Assembly: GCF_000024545.1 (NCBI RefSeq)
Contig: NC_013947.1
Span: 1,674,001-1,738,000, forward strand
Direction: 5' to 3'
Length of the DNA: 64,000 nucleotides
DNA from: Stackebrandtia nassauensis DSM 44728
GTDB lineage: Bacteria > Actinomycetota > Actinomycetes > Mycobacteriales > Micromonosporaceae
Under the pieces are notes generated by a model, which did not search any database, had not been told where the DNA came from, and saw nothing but the letters and a program-made list of their open reading frames with translations. The translations under genes and the position numbers were made by a program. Positions 33,940 to 42,093 of the stretch are shown one piece after another. Position 1 is the stretch's first letter. Every line of letters begins with the position of its first letter.

Positions 33940-35805
33940 TCAGTTTGCGATCGTTAGCGAATTGAGGTGTTCTTTGAATCCCGAATTACAATATGGATGC
34001 GTCAACTGCGCGTTACGTGGTTCACCCAAGCCACCATCTTCTTTCCTAAGAATGTGATCGACAGAACTTAGCTTGAGGGGCAGTCGGCTTCCACATATGC
34101 CGCATAGCGAAGCTTTGTCAAGGATTTCTTGAAGCCGGATCATAACTTTTGTTTCTCGAGTAAATTCGCGCTTATGCTCATAATCGACGGCCGTCCGTAC
34201 CTTTATCGGACGCAAAACGGCCAATCCGCTGAACGCCTCGATGATCTCCCCGTCTGTAATTCCGGTTGCGATGTTCTCTAGGATAACCTGAAACATGACA
34301 AGAATTGCATCGATCGACCGTGGGATACCGCCATGTTGGCGCACAAGTTGATTCATGAAGTATTTATATTGCACAAGGAACTCTTCGAACTTGCTTCTAA
34401 CTTTTGTGAATTCGATTAGTCGGTTCCGTTGTGTGAGTTCCAAGACAAATCGAATCGTGGCCAGGAATGCCGATGGTTGGAACTGCCCGGTCGCGCTGTA
34501 GAAGTACACCGCTGGGTGTAGCGCAAGCGAGCTTGGGTGATTCCCAGCGATTCTCAAAGCCGCACGTCTGACCCTCTTCATGAAGGCTAGTGTCTGGGCG
34601 CCATCAACATCATTCTCGAGTTGTGAGGTACTCGTTGCCGCCTTCCCGCGCCTTGGAGCAGCATGAGAATTCTCCAACCACATCTCATCCTTTATATTGT
34701 TTACGTAGTTCACGAGCTCGAGAATCATCTTGAGGCTGTCTGCCGAGTACCCCTTGCCGGCCACGGGAAGATCAGTGTTCCTGATTGACTGATCTAGTGA
34801 AGGTTTGAACAATAGGTCGTATACTTCAACCGCGATCGATTCGATTTCTTCCTGTATTTCAGGATTGAACGCAGACCAATACTTGTGGCCGGTACCTGCT
34901 CGAAGGAGCGCTCTTGCTGCCACAGCATTTGGCTTGCGTCGAGATTTGATTATTGCGAGTTCTGTCTTGTCTATTGGTGTCGCTTGTTGATTTATCTTGA
35001 AGAAGGAGCTCTCTGCTTTATCGTGTTCGCCACGTACCCATTGTAGAGTTAGGGCGTAGGCACTAAGATTTCTAGCCAGACGCACTCGTTCTTCATCCGC
35101 TGTATCCGGGTTCCTAGAAGCTTGCCGCAAGTCCTCAAAAGAGCCGACTGACTTGCTTATGAGATCTCTGGTCTCCTTAGCCGCTCGTTTCTGCTCGTCA
35201 GGGATGTTCTTGTCGAAGAAGCGTGTAGAGGTGTGGCTATCTCCGTAGTCATCGTGCACCCACGCGATAAGCGCACTAAGGCGATGAGCACCATCGATGA
35301 CAAAGATGTTGCCGCTGTGGGATGACCGCCACAAGATCACTGACGGGATCAAGTCACCTTCGAGGAAGCTCTTCACCAATTCAGCAACCTTGTCAGGATC
35401 CCAGTTTGCGGTCTCGCGCTGGAAATCGGGTTTCCGCAAGGTGTGGTAAGTGAACGAATCTCGCTCGAGATCGGTGACTTTCATGCTGCTTGCGAAGTCC
35501 GCTGGCGGAATCGCCTCAGTCGCCGATACTAGAAAGTCGTCCCGAGGAATCAACGCGTCCAAGTTCACGAGCCGCTTTTTCGCCAAAGGGGCCTCCAGGT
35601 ATTCCGGGCTTGGGAGGTAACGATCGACGTACAGTCTACGTCGCACTTCCCGAAGCGCTTTCGTCCACAGCCAACAAGAGAGAGCGCCAAACCAGGTTCG
35701 GCTGTTCGAAGCGATCGGATGCTTGTCGCCGTCGCCCTTAGGCAATGTTCTTCGAGAGTCAACCGTAAGAACTATGGCCACCAAGGATGCGTTTGGGGTC
35801 GCCAT
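33940..35805 (-). CDS. DUF262/ParB-like and HNH nuclease protein (GmrSD-like architecture)
   Basis: 621 aa from ATG 35805; the frame is open to 35946, and no good ribosome site settles the start. The N-terminal half has LRKPDFQRETANWDPDKVAELVKSFLEG, NIFVIDGAHRLSALIAWV (the DUF262/DGQQR-type NTP-binding signature, here DGAHRL) and SSFFKINQQATPIDKTELA. The C-terminus is an HNH nuclease with a zinc knuckle: CGICGSRLPLKLSSVDHI, then HPYCNSGFKEH. Such proteins act as modification-dependent or nucleotide-gated nucleases in phage defence. Base composition is the most AT-rich of the island. It is near, but not coupled to, the R-M genes. Confidence 0.72.
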   Translation of the reverse strand: MATPNASLVAIVLTVDSRRTLPKGDGDKHPIASNSRTWFGALSCWLWTKALREVRRRLYVDRYLPSPEYLEAPLAKKRLVNLDALIPRDDFLVSATEAIPPADFASSMKVTDLERDSFTYHTLRKPDFQRETANWDPDKVAELVKSFLEGDLIPSVILWRSSHSGNIFVIDGAHRLSALIAWVHDDYGDSHTSTRFFDKNIPDEQKRAAKETRDLISKSVGSFEDLRQASRNPDTADEERVRLARNLSAYALTLQWVRGEHDKAESSFFKINQQATPIDKTELAIIKSRRKPNAVAARALLRAGTGHKYWSAFNPEIQEEIESIAVEVYDLLFKPSLDQSIRNTDLPVAGKGYSADSLKMILELVNYVNNIKDEMWLENSHAAPRRGKAATSTSQLENDVDGAQTLAFMKRVRRAALRIAGNHPSSLALHPAVYFYSATGQFQPSAFLATIRFVLELTQRNRLIEFTKVRSKFEEFLVQYKYFMNQLVRQHGGIPRSIDAILVMFQVILENIATGITDGEIIEAFSGLAVLRPIKVRTAVDYEHKREFTRETKVMIRLQEILDKASLCGICGSRLPLKLSSVDHILRKEDGGLGEPRNAQLTHPYCNSGFKEHLNSLTIAN

Positions 35806-36121
35806 CAGTTTGGGTTCATGTCGCAAGGCCACGTGAGTCCCCCTGACACGACTTGACGTCACCGACCATCGGTCGCCGGCTCTGGGCACTAGCCAGCAGC
35901 GGGCCCCAAGCCGTCGATGGGCACGTCGGTCATGATTGCCTTCCAACGTCGATTTCCCATCACCGCAAGAGGACTACCTAATGGGGTGGTGTTAGCGGTG
36001 GCTCGTCGCGGCGAGATAGTACGGACAAAACACAGCAGTCGTCTCAGCTTCCGTGTGGCGGTGTGTCGACGGCTACCGGCAGCTACGGTGTCGAGGGCGA
36101 CCTGAAAGCTAGACGAATAGG
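35806..36121. other. junction between the defence island and chromosomal backbone
   Basis: No gene is supported in these 316 bp. Composition shifts back to high GC towards 36050-36120, and a truncated MFS frame begins right after. I see no insertion-sequence end, no direct repeat and no copy of the tRNA-Leu 3' end. Confidence 0.5.
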
Positions 36122-36616
36122 GTGGTGGAGGGCGATTCGCGGGCGGTGGCGCGGATTTTTGGGGTGTTGCAGAGTTTGGCCGGGTTGTTGGCGTTGGTGC
36201 TCGCCTTGGGGTGGGGGTGGTTGGCGGATCGGGCTGGGTATGGGCGGTTGGTGCCGGTGGTTTTCGTCGGGAGTGGGGTGTTGTTGGGTGTGCTCGCGGG
36301 GATGGGGAGTGTGGCGACGGTCGCGACGGTCTATTTGATGTACGCGGCGGTGCAGTGTGAGGTGATGACTTTGGTGGTCATGTACCTGGTGGCTGTTGTG
36401 CCAGAGGGGGTTCGGGGTGCCGCTTTGGGGTTGCAGAATTCGGCGCAGCAGTTGGGGAACGCGGTGGGGCCCGTGGTGGGGGGTGCGGTGGCGATGGGGG
36501 CGGGGGTTCGGTTCTCGTTGTGGGTCAGTGGGGTGTTGTTGGGGGTTTGCTGGTTGGGGTTTGTGGGGGCGCGGTGGTGGGGGAGGGGCGCGTCGACGGG
36601 GGTGCGGGTGGTTTGA
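36122..36616 (+). pseudogene. MFS transporter, C-terminal half only
   Basis: 164 codons encode about five membrane helices of a major-facilitator transporter: LAGLLALVLALGWGWLADRAGYGRLVP contains the loop D-R-x-G-x-x-R motif, and VRGAALGLQNSAQQLGNAVGPVVGG is a typical later-helix motif. The normal N-terminal six to seven helices are missing; an in-frame TAG lies at 36110, 12 bp upstream of the first codon. Replacement of its 5' half by the defence island is the simplest reading. No ribosome site precedes the remaining frame. Confidence 0.75.
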
Positions 36617-36620
36617 GGGG

Positions 36621-37316
36621 TTATTGGTGGGTGGTGCGGGCGGCTCCGGCCAGTTCGACGTGGTCGATCATGACGCGCTCGGCTCGGGTGGCGTCGCGGG
36701 CGGTGAGGGCTTCGAGGAGGTCGCGGTGGGCTTCCAGGAAGCGGGCGGCGTCGGTGGGGTCGTGCCACAGGGAGTTCTCGGTGGGGACCGGGTGGTTCTT
36801 CCAGATGGAGCTGAGGTGGTCGGCCAGGAAGGCGGGGCCGCCGGCGCGGGCGATCAGGTCGTGGAACTGGCGGCTGTGGTCGGCCAGGTTCTCGACGGAG
36901 CCGTTGGCTTGTTCGGTGAGCATGAGGTCGTGGATTCGGTGGAGTTCGGCGAGTTCGGCGTCGGTGATGCGGTCGGCGGCCAGGCGGGCGCAGAGGCCCT
37001 CGATGGCGCCGCGCAGGAGGTAGAGCTCGTGGGCGGCGTCTTGGCTGAGCTCGGAGACCGTGGCGCCACGGTGGGGGCGGTAGGAGATGAGGCCTTCGCT
37101 CTCGAGGCGGCGGAGGGCTTCTCGGACCGGGGTGATGGAGACGCCGAGGCGGCGGGCGATCTCGTCCTGGGGGACGGCGGCGCCCGCGGTGAGTTGGCCG
37201 CTCATGATCTCGTTGCGCAGTACCTCGTGCACGTACTCGGCCTTGCTGCCGGGCGGACGTGGGTGGACTGTGCCTGGAGCGGCCACGCTGGGGTCCCTTC
37301 GCTGTGGTGGTGACAC
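36621..37316 (-). CDS. GntR/FadR-family transcriptional regulator
   Basis: 231 aa from GTG 37316; a GTG 30 bp further in is an alternative. The winged helix (residues ~28-95) has PQDEIARRLGVSITPVREALRRLESEGLI, followed by an FCD effector domain with metal-type His/Asp positions (DHSRQFHDLI, EAHRDLLEAL). It is divergent from the CoA-transferase operon and probably controls it through the 20-bp palindrome at 37387-37406, releasing DNA when it binds a small acid. Confidence 0.92.
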   Translation of the reverse strand: MSPPQRRDPSVAAPGTVHPRPPGSKAEYVHEVLRNEIMSGQLTAGAAVPQDEIARRLGVSITPVREALRRLESEGLISYRPHRGATVSELSQDAAHELYLLRGAIEGLCARLAADRITDAELAELHRIHDLMLTEQANGSVENLADHSRQFHDLIARAGGPAFLADHLSSIWKNHPVPTENSLWHDPTDAARFLEAHRDLLEALTARDATRAERVMIDHVELAGAARTTHQ

Positions 37317-37371
37317 GTGTGGGTCAACAGTAGTTGAGGGTCCATTTCCTGGGATTTACGAACGCGAGAAC

Positions 37372-37400
37372 TTGACATTGCGCATGATGCATCTTATAAG
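37372..37400 (+). promoter_or_regulatory. promoter of the CoA-transferase operon
   Basis: TTGACA (37372-37377) and TATAAG (37395-37400) are separated by 17 bp, almost a consensus sigma-70-type promoter. Transcription should begin near 37407, about four bases before the GTG start, so the message would be essentially leaderless. Confidence 0.75.
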
Positions 37401-37406
37401 ATGCAT
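37387..37406. promoter_or_regulatory. 20-bp perfect palindrome, probable GntR operator
   Basis: ATGCATCTTATAAGATGCAT is fully self-complementary. It covers the -10 box and the expected start of transcription of the CoA-transferase operon and lies 71 bp from the divergent GntR gene, the classical position for a repressor site. Confidence 0.8.
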
Positions 37407-37410
37407 TGTT

Positions 37411-38598
37411 GTGGAGGCTCTTAGTGGAATCAAGGTCGTGGATATCTCGACGCTGTTCGCCGGTCCGACCGCGGCGATGTTGCTGGGTGACTTCGGCGCG
37501 GACGTGGTGAAGGTGGAACATCCCCGGCGGGGGGATCCGTCGCGTGGGCATGGGCACGCCAAGGACGGGGTGGGGTTGTGGTGGAAGGTGTTGTCGCGCA
37601 ACAAACGCACCGTCGCGATCGATTTGTCTAGTGAGGACGGGCAGGGGGTGTTGCGGGCGCTGTTGGCCGAGGCCGACGTGCTCGTGGAGAACTTTCGGCC
37701 GGGGACCTTGGAGCGCTGGAACCTGGCGCCGGAGTCGTTGCTGGAGGCGAACCCGCGGTTGGTGATCTCGCGGGTGACAGGGTTCGGGCAGATCGGGCCG
37801 ATGGCGGGCGAGCCCGGGTTCGGGACGCTGGCCGAGGCGATGAGTGGGTTCGCGTCGATGACCGGGGAGCCGGACGGGCCGCCGACCCTGCCGCCGTTGG
37901 CGTTGGCGGACGGTATCGCGGCGTTGGCCTGCGCTTACGCGATCATGGTCGCGCTGCGGGCGCGGGAGAACACCGGTCGGGGGCAGGTGGTGGATCTGGC
38001 GATCATCGAGCCGATCCTGACGGTGCTGGGGCCGCAGATCACCGCGTTCCAGGCGTTGGGCGTGATCCCGCAGCGGACCGGCAATCGGTCGTCGAACAAT
38101 TCGCCGCGCAATACGTATCGCAGTCGGGACGGGCGGTGGCTGGCGGTTTCCACCAGCGCGCAGTCGATCGCGGAGCGGGTCATGCACCTGGTGGGGCGGC
38201 CGGAACTGGTGGACGAGCCGTGGTTCTCGTCGGGGCGCACTCGGGCTGAGCACGCGGAGGAGCTGGACGCGGCGGTCGGGGGCTGGATCGCGGAGCGTGA
38301 CGCCGAGGAGGTGATCGCGGCGTTCAGCGAGGCCCAGGCGGCGATCGCGCCGGTGTATGACGTGTCCGATGTGGTCGACGATCCGCAGTTTCGGGCACTG
38401 GGGACGGTGCTGGAGGTGCCCGACGAGGAGCTTGGCTCCGTGGCGATGCAGAACGTCATGTTCCGGATGTCCGACACGCCCGGGGAAGTGCGGTGGGCGG
38501 GGCCGCGGCTGGGGGAGCACACCGACGAGGTGCTGGCCGAGGCCGGACTGGACGCCGAGCAGATCGCGGCGTTGCGGGACAAGGGAGTGGTGGGCTGA
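37411..38598 (+). CDS. CaiB/BaiF family (class III) CoA transferase
   Basis: 395 aa from GTG 37411; an upstream ATG at 37384 would lie inside the promoter. Family features: GIKVVDISTLFAGPTAAMLLGDFGADVVKVE at the N-terminus, SRNKRTVAIDL, the catalytic Asp in LALADGIAAL (near residue 170), and NSPRNTYRSRDGRWLAVS. It moves CoA between a dicarboxylic acyl-CoA and a free acid. No Shine-Dalgarno sequence is seen, in line with a leaderless message. Its stop shares TGATG with the CitE-like gene, so both are made together. The pathway is inferred to activate a hydroxy-dicarboxylate for cleavage. Confidence 0.9.
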   Translation: MEALSGIKVVDISTLFAGPTAAMLLGDFGADVVKVEHPRRGDPSRGHGHAKDGVGLWWKVLSRNKRTVAIDLSSEDGQGVLRALLAEADVLVENFRPGTLERWNLAPESLLEANPRLVISRVTGFGQIGPMAGEPGFGTLAEAMSGFASMTGEPDGPPTLPPLALADGIAALACAYAIMVALRARENTGRGQVVDLAIIEPILTVLGPQITAFQALGVIPQRTGNRSSNNSPRNTYRSRDGRWLAVSTSAQSIAERVMHLVGRPELVDEPWFSSGRTRAEHAEELDAAVGGWIAERDAEEVIAAFSEAQAAIAPVYDVSDVVDDPQFRALGTVLEVPDEELGSVAMQNVMFRMSDTPGEVRWAGPRLGEHTDEVLAEAGLDAEQIAALRDKGVVG

Positions 38599-39686
38599 TG
38601 GACACGCCGATCGTGACCGCGCTGTACGCACCGGCCAGCAGACCGGAACTGTTGCCCAAGGCCATGGCGAGCGGGGCCGACGCGGTGATCGTGGACCTGG
38701 AGGACGCGGTGCTGGCCGGGCGCAAGGAGGAGGCGCGCGCGAACGTGCTGGCGTTCCTGGACGGCTTGGCCGAGGCCGACGCGGGTCCGAGCGGCTCGGC
38801 TGAGCTTGGCGAACGGGGCACGTCGGCTGACGGCAGCCCAAGCGGCTCGGCCGAGCCGAGCGAGCGGAGCTCGTCGGCGGGGGAGCGGGGCGAGGGCCCG
38901 GCGGAGTCCGCTGTGGAGCGGGTGCCGACGATTCCGGTGCAGCGCGGGCGATCGGGCGGTTCGCGCGAGCGTGGAGCCGAGGCCGGGGCGCGGCGGTCGG
39001 GGCCGCACTGTCGGCCGGTGGTTCAGGTCCGGGTCAACCATCCGCGCGGTGAGTTCGGCCCGCGTGACCTGGCCGCGTTGGGGGCGCATCCCGTGGTGCG
39101 GGCCGGGCGGGTCGCGGTGCGGTTGCCGAAGGTCGCCGGGCCGCAGGACGTCGATCTGGCGCTCGACATGCTTAATGTGGACGCGCCGCTGGCGGTCCAC
39201 TGCCTGCTAGAGTCCGCGATCGGTGTTGAGTACGCGCGTGACATCGCCGCCCACCCGGCCGTGGCCGGGCTCGCGCTCGGGGAGGCCGACCTGGCCGCCG
39301 AGCTGGGTCTGCGCGGCGAGGAGTCCTTCGGCTGGATCCGCAGCCGCATCGTCATCGCCGCCGTCGCCGCGGGCCTACCGGCCCCCGCGATGGCGGTCTA
39401 CACCGATCTGGCCGACCCACGGGGTCTGGCCGAGTCGTGTGCGCGGGGCCGGGCGCTCGGCATGTTCGGTCGCACCGCCCTGCACCCCAAACAGCTGTCG
39501 ACGATCACCGCCGCGTTCGCCCCCGACGGGGTCGAACTGCGTCGCGCCCACGAGGTGGTGACCGCGGCAGCTGGTGCCGAGGCCGACGGGAGCGGCGCGA
39601 TCGCCCTGCCCGACGGACGGTTCATCGACGCACCCATGGTCGAGTCCGCCAAACGCACCATCCAGCTCGCGGAACGGCTCGGTTGA
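38598..39686 (+). CDS. HpcH/HpaI (CitE-like) acyl-CoA lyase with repetitive insertion
   Basis: 362 aa, about 75 more than usual. Conserved parts: SRPELLPKAMASGADAVIVDLEDAV (~14-38), VRVNHPRG, VRLPKV, the metal-binding Glu in HCLLESAIGVEYA and Asp in LGEADLAAELG, and GRTALHPKQ. Such enzymes split malyl-, citramalyl- or related CoA thioesters into acetyl-CoA plus an oxoacid, fitting the coupled CoA transferase. Residues ~62-139 are a Ser/Gly/Glu/Arg-rich insert between the first helix and the VVQVRVN strand. All catalytic residues lie outside it, so the enzyme may still be active. Confidence 0.85.
   Translation: MDTPIVTALYAPASRPELLPKAMASGADAVIVDLEDAVLAGRKEEARANVLAFLDGLAEADAGPSGSAELGERGTSADGSPSGSAEPSERSSSAGERGEGPAESAVERVPTIPVQRGRSGGSRERGAEAGARRSGPHCRPVVQVRVNHPRGEFGPRDLAALGAHPVVRAGRVAVRLPKVAGPQDVDLALDMLNVDAPLAVHCLLESAIGVEYARDIAAHPAVAGLALGEADLAAELGLRGEESFGWIRSRIVIAAVAAGLPAPAMAVYTDLADPRGLAESCARGRALGMFGRTALHPKQLSTITAAFAPDGVELRRAHEVVTAAAGAEADGSGAIALPDGRFIDAPMVESAKRTIQLAERLG
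38791..38890 (+). repeat. degenerate 51-bp direct repeat in the CitE-like gene insertion
   Basis: Two copies begin GCGGCTCGGC at 38791 and 38842, matching over most of their first 38 bases. They encode SGSAELGERGTSADG and SGSAEPSERSSSAGE, the core of the in-frame insertion. Confidence 0.65.
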
Positions 39687-39732
39687 TGGGCCGCGTCCGC
39701 CACCTTCCCCTACAACGGAGTGGATACCTGTC

Positions 39733-41070
39733 ATGCTCGGCATCTGGGCGCTGGTCGCCTACATCGTCGTCATCATCGCGTGGAACGGACTGCTGAAACG
39801 CAACATCGGTGAGGCGATGATCATCGGTTTCGTCGCGGTCGCCGCGTTCGGCGGCGGCTCGATACTCGAGGTCGGCTGGGCGGGAATCAAAGCCGCCGCC
39901 ACCGAGGAGATCGTGTTCGCGGCGTTGACGTTCGTCTTCATGGGATTCGTCCTGTCCAAGACCGGCGTCGTCGACCAGCTGATCGCGATGCTCAACTCAC
40001 TGCTCGGCAAACGCCGGGGCGGTGCCGGTTACGTGTCGACGATCGCCGCGGCGATGTTCGGAGCCGTGTCCGGTTCCGGCTCCGGAAACGCCGCCGCCGT
40101 CGGCTCGGTGACCATCCCGTGGATGGCCAAGTCGAACTTCAGCCCCAAGCTGTCGGCGACCGTCGTTGCCGGGAACGCCGGGCTCGGCATCGCCATCCCG
40201 CCCAGTTCCTCGCTGTTCATCCTCACCGGTTCGGCCGCCGTGGCCAGCTATGTCACCGCCGACCAGCTGTTCCTGGCGCTGTTCGCCGGTGGCGCCTGGA
40301 CGCTGCTGTACCGGCTGGTGCTGATGTTCTACTTCGTCCGCCGCGACAAGATCGGCGCGGTCGACCCGTCGATGATCGAACCGTTCGGACGCACCTTCGC
40401 CGCGGGCTGGTCGAGCCTGCTGGTCTTCGTCGGCATCATCGTGCCGGTGCTGCTGACCTCCGACCTCACCAGCGACGCGGTGATCTCCTGGATCGGCGAG
40501 GCCCCCGCCGACGCGATCTCGATCATCACCTGGATCCCGGTCCTGGTGACGATCATCGGGTTGATCCTGGGCCGCCGGGCCCTGCCCCGTCGGGGCACCG
40601 ACTGGTGGAAGCTCTTGGGCGAGGTCGGGCCGCGCTACGCCGTCATCGGCGCGACGCTGTTCTTCGCGTTCGCCGCCGCGGCCACCCTGACCGAGCTCGG
40701 GCTGGCCGAACAGCTGGCCAAATTGCTGGGCGAGTTGGACGCGCCCGCCTTCATCGTGTCGATGGTCGTCGGGCTGCTGGTGGTCGGTGTCGCCGCGCCG
40801 TTGACCGGCACCGCCACGATCGCCGCGATCGGCCCGGTCGCGTTCACCACCCTCATGTCCGCGGGTGTCTCGCCGATCCCCGCCGCGGTCGCGATCCTGA
40901 TCTTCGCCTCCACCGAGGGCGCCTCGCCACCCGGCGCGGCACCGATCTACATCGCCAGCGGCATCTCCGGCGTGAACCCGGCGCGCACCTTCGTCCCGCT
41001 GGTGGTCTGGTACGTGCTGCCGATCCTGGTCATCGGCTCGCTGGTCGCCATCGGCGCGCTGCCGGTCTAG
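39733..41070 (+). CDS. TRAP-type large permease (DctM-like)
   Basis: 445 aa, about 12 membrane helices. AAAMFGAVSGSGSGNAAAVGSV and VAGNAGLGIAIPPSSSLFIL are the substrate- and sodium-site loops of TRAP large subunits, and GVAAPLTGTATIAAIGPVAF is the matching second-half element. It likely imports a carboxylate for the preceding CoA transferase and lyase, using a sodium gradient. ATG 39733 follows ACGGAGTGG. No periplasmic DctP-type binding protein or standard four-helix DctQ gene is nearby, so the system is incomplete or uses a distant receptor. Confidence 0.85.
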   Translation: MLGIWALVAYIVVIIAWNGLLKRNIGEAMIIGFVAVAAFGGGSILEVGWAGIKAAATEEIVFAALTFVFMGFVLSKTGVVDQLIAMLNSLLGKRRGGAGYVSTIAAAMFGAVSGSGSGNAAAVGSVTIPWMAKSNFSPKLSATVVAGNAGLGIAIPPSSSLFILTGSAAVASYVTADQLFLALFAGGAWTLLYRLVLMFYFVRRDKIGAVDPSMIEPFGRTFAAGWSSLLVFVGIIVPVLLTSDLTSDAVISWIGEAPADAISIITWIPVLVTIIGLILGRRALPRRGTDWWKLLGEVGPRYAVIGATLFFAFAAAATLTELGLAEQLAKLLGELDAPAFIVSMVVGLLVVGVAAPLTGTATIAAIGPVAFTTLMSAGVSPIPAAVAILIFASTEGASPPGAAPIYIASGISGVNPARTFVPLVVWYVLPILVIGSLVAIGALPV

Positions 41071-41101
41071 AAACCCTCGACAGACTGATAAGGAGTCCAC
41101 G

Positions 41102-41329
41102 ATGATCACGCGAATACTGGACGGCGCGTTTCGGACGAGCCTGCTGCTGTTCCTGCTCGGCGGCGCGATCGTGGTCGCCACCCAGGCCGTCGGCCTGGTC
41201 GGCGGCAACGGCCCGCTGGTGGAGGGCGCGGTGACCTGGGTCGGCACCCCGACGTACGTGCTGGCCGGGCTCGCCGGACTGCTGGGGTTCGTCCTGTCCT
41301 ACCTGAAGGGCTGGGATACCTCGGACTGA
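41102..41329 (+). CDS. small two-helix membrane protein, possible TRAP accessory subunit
   Basis: 75 aa with two hydrophobic segments (TSLLLFLLGGAIVVATQAVGLV and VGTPTYVLAGLAGLLGFVLSYL). AAGGAGTCC precedes the ATG, 31 bp after the large permease. Its size is half that of a DctQ subunit. The role is inferred only from position. Confidence 0.6.
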   Translation: MITRILDGAFRTSLLLFLLGGAIVVATQAVGLVGGNGPLVEGAVTWVGTPTYVLAGLAGLLGFVLSYLKGWDTSD

Positions 41330-41397
41330 GGACCTCACATCTCGCGCGGCCGTCTCGTCGGATGGGTAACCGAGAAACCCGGTCCGAGGAGGACGAC

Positions 41398-41853
41398 ATG
41401 ACGACAACCAGTGCGGCGCACAACAAGGAGACCTACCGGCGGTTCCACGACGCCCTCAACGGCGCCGCCGACGCGCCGCTGATCCAGAAGCTGATCGACG
41501 ACTTCGTCGATCCGGACCTGAAACTGCACACGCCGCTGCCGTTGAAGTCGACGGGCGCCGACTCCATCAAGGAGGTCTTCCAGACGCTGCGCCGCGCCTA
41601 CCCCGACCTGCACGTCGCGATCGAGGACCTGATCGCGGAGGACGACAAGGTGGTCAGCCGCAACACCGTCACCGGCACCCATCTGGGCGAGTACCTGGGC
41701 ATGGCCCCCACCGGCAACACCGTCACGTACAAGGAGATCTTCGTCTTCCGGTTCGCCGACGGCCGGATCACCGAGGCCTGGGGCGTCGTCGACGTGCTGT
41801 CGCAGCTGCGACAGCTGGGCGCCATGCCCGGCGGGATCCCCGGCGGCTCCTGA
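41398..41853 (+). CDS. SnoaL-like ester-cyclase-fold protein
   Basis: 151 aa with a strong GAGGAGG ribosome site before ATG 41398. The cone-shaped NTF2/SnoaL fold is indicated by NKETYRRFHDALN, SIKEVFQTLRRAYPDLHVAIEDLIAEDDKVVSRNTVTGTH and IFVFRFADGRITEAWGVVD. Members include polyketide cyclases, hydratases and many proteins without known activity. It ends the run of genes on this strand and may belong to the GntR operon, or be a separate unit with its own promoter in the 69-bp gap. Confidence 0.85.
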   Translation: MTTTSAAHNKETYRRFHDALNGAADAPLIQKLIDDFVDPDLKLHTPLPLKSTGADSIKEVFQTLRRAYPDLHVAIEDLIAEDDKVVSRNTVTGTHLGEYLGMAPTGNTVTYKEIFVFRFADGRITEAWGVVDVLSQLRQLGAMPGGIPGGS

Positions 41854-41867
41854 GGACCGCGACGTCC

Positions 41868-41893
41868 GGACCCCGATGACCGACACGGGGTCC
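41868..41893 (+). terminator. hairpin terminator after the SnoaL-like gene
   Basis: GGACCCCG and CGGGGTCC form a perfect 8-bp stem with a 10-base loop, starting 15 bp after the stop. It probably closes the operon. The rest of the gap to 42093 shows no gene. Confidence 0.6.
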
Positions 41894-42093
41894 GCCGTTC
41901 GGCCCCACTTCGCGAACGCGGGGAATCGACGGCGGGCCGTCGACGCCGTTCGCGGCTAGGCTGACCTCGGCGACCGAGGAGGTCGACGCCGAGCCCGACC
42001 CCCGAACCCGCTCCCCGGCGGAGACATCGGTTTCACCGGTTGCCAAGGGCCAGTACGAATCCCGGCTTCGATCGCGTGTGGGGAGAGGTCTGG

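Noticed and set aside
35850..35900. CTGGGCACT near the island's right end as a tRNA-derived attachment repeat
   Set aside because: Only about eight bases match the tRNA-Leu 3' end and they do not extend; chance is sufficient.
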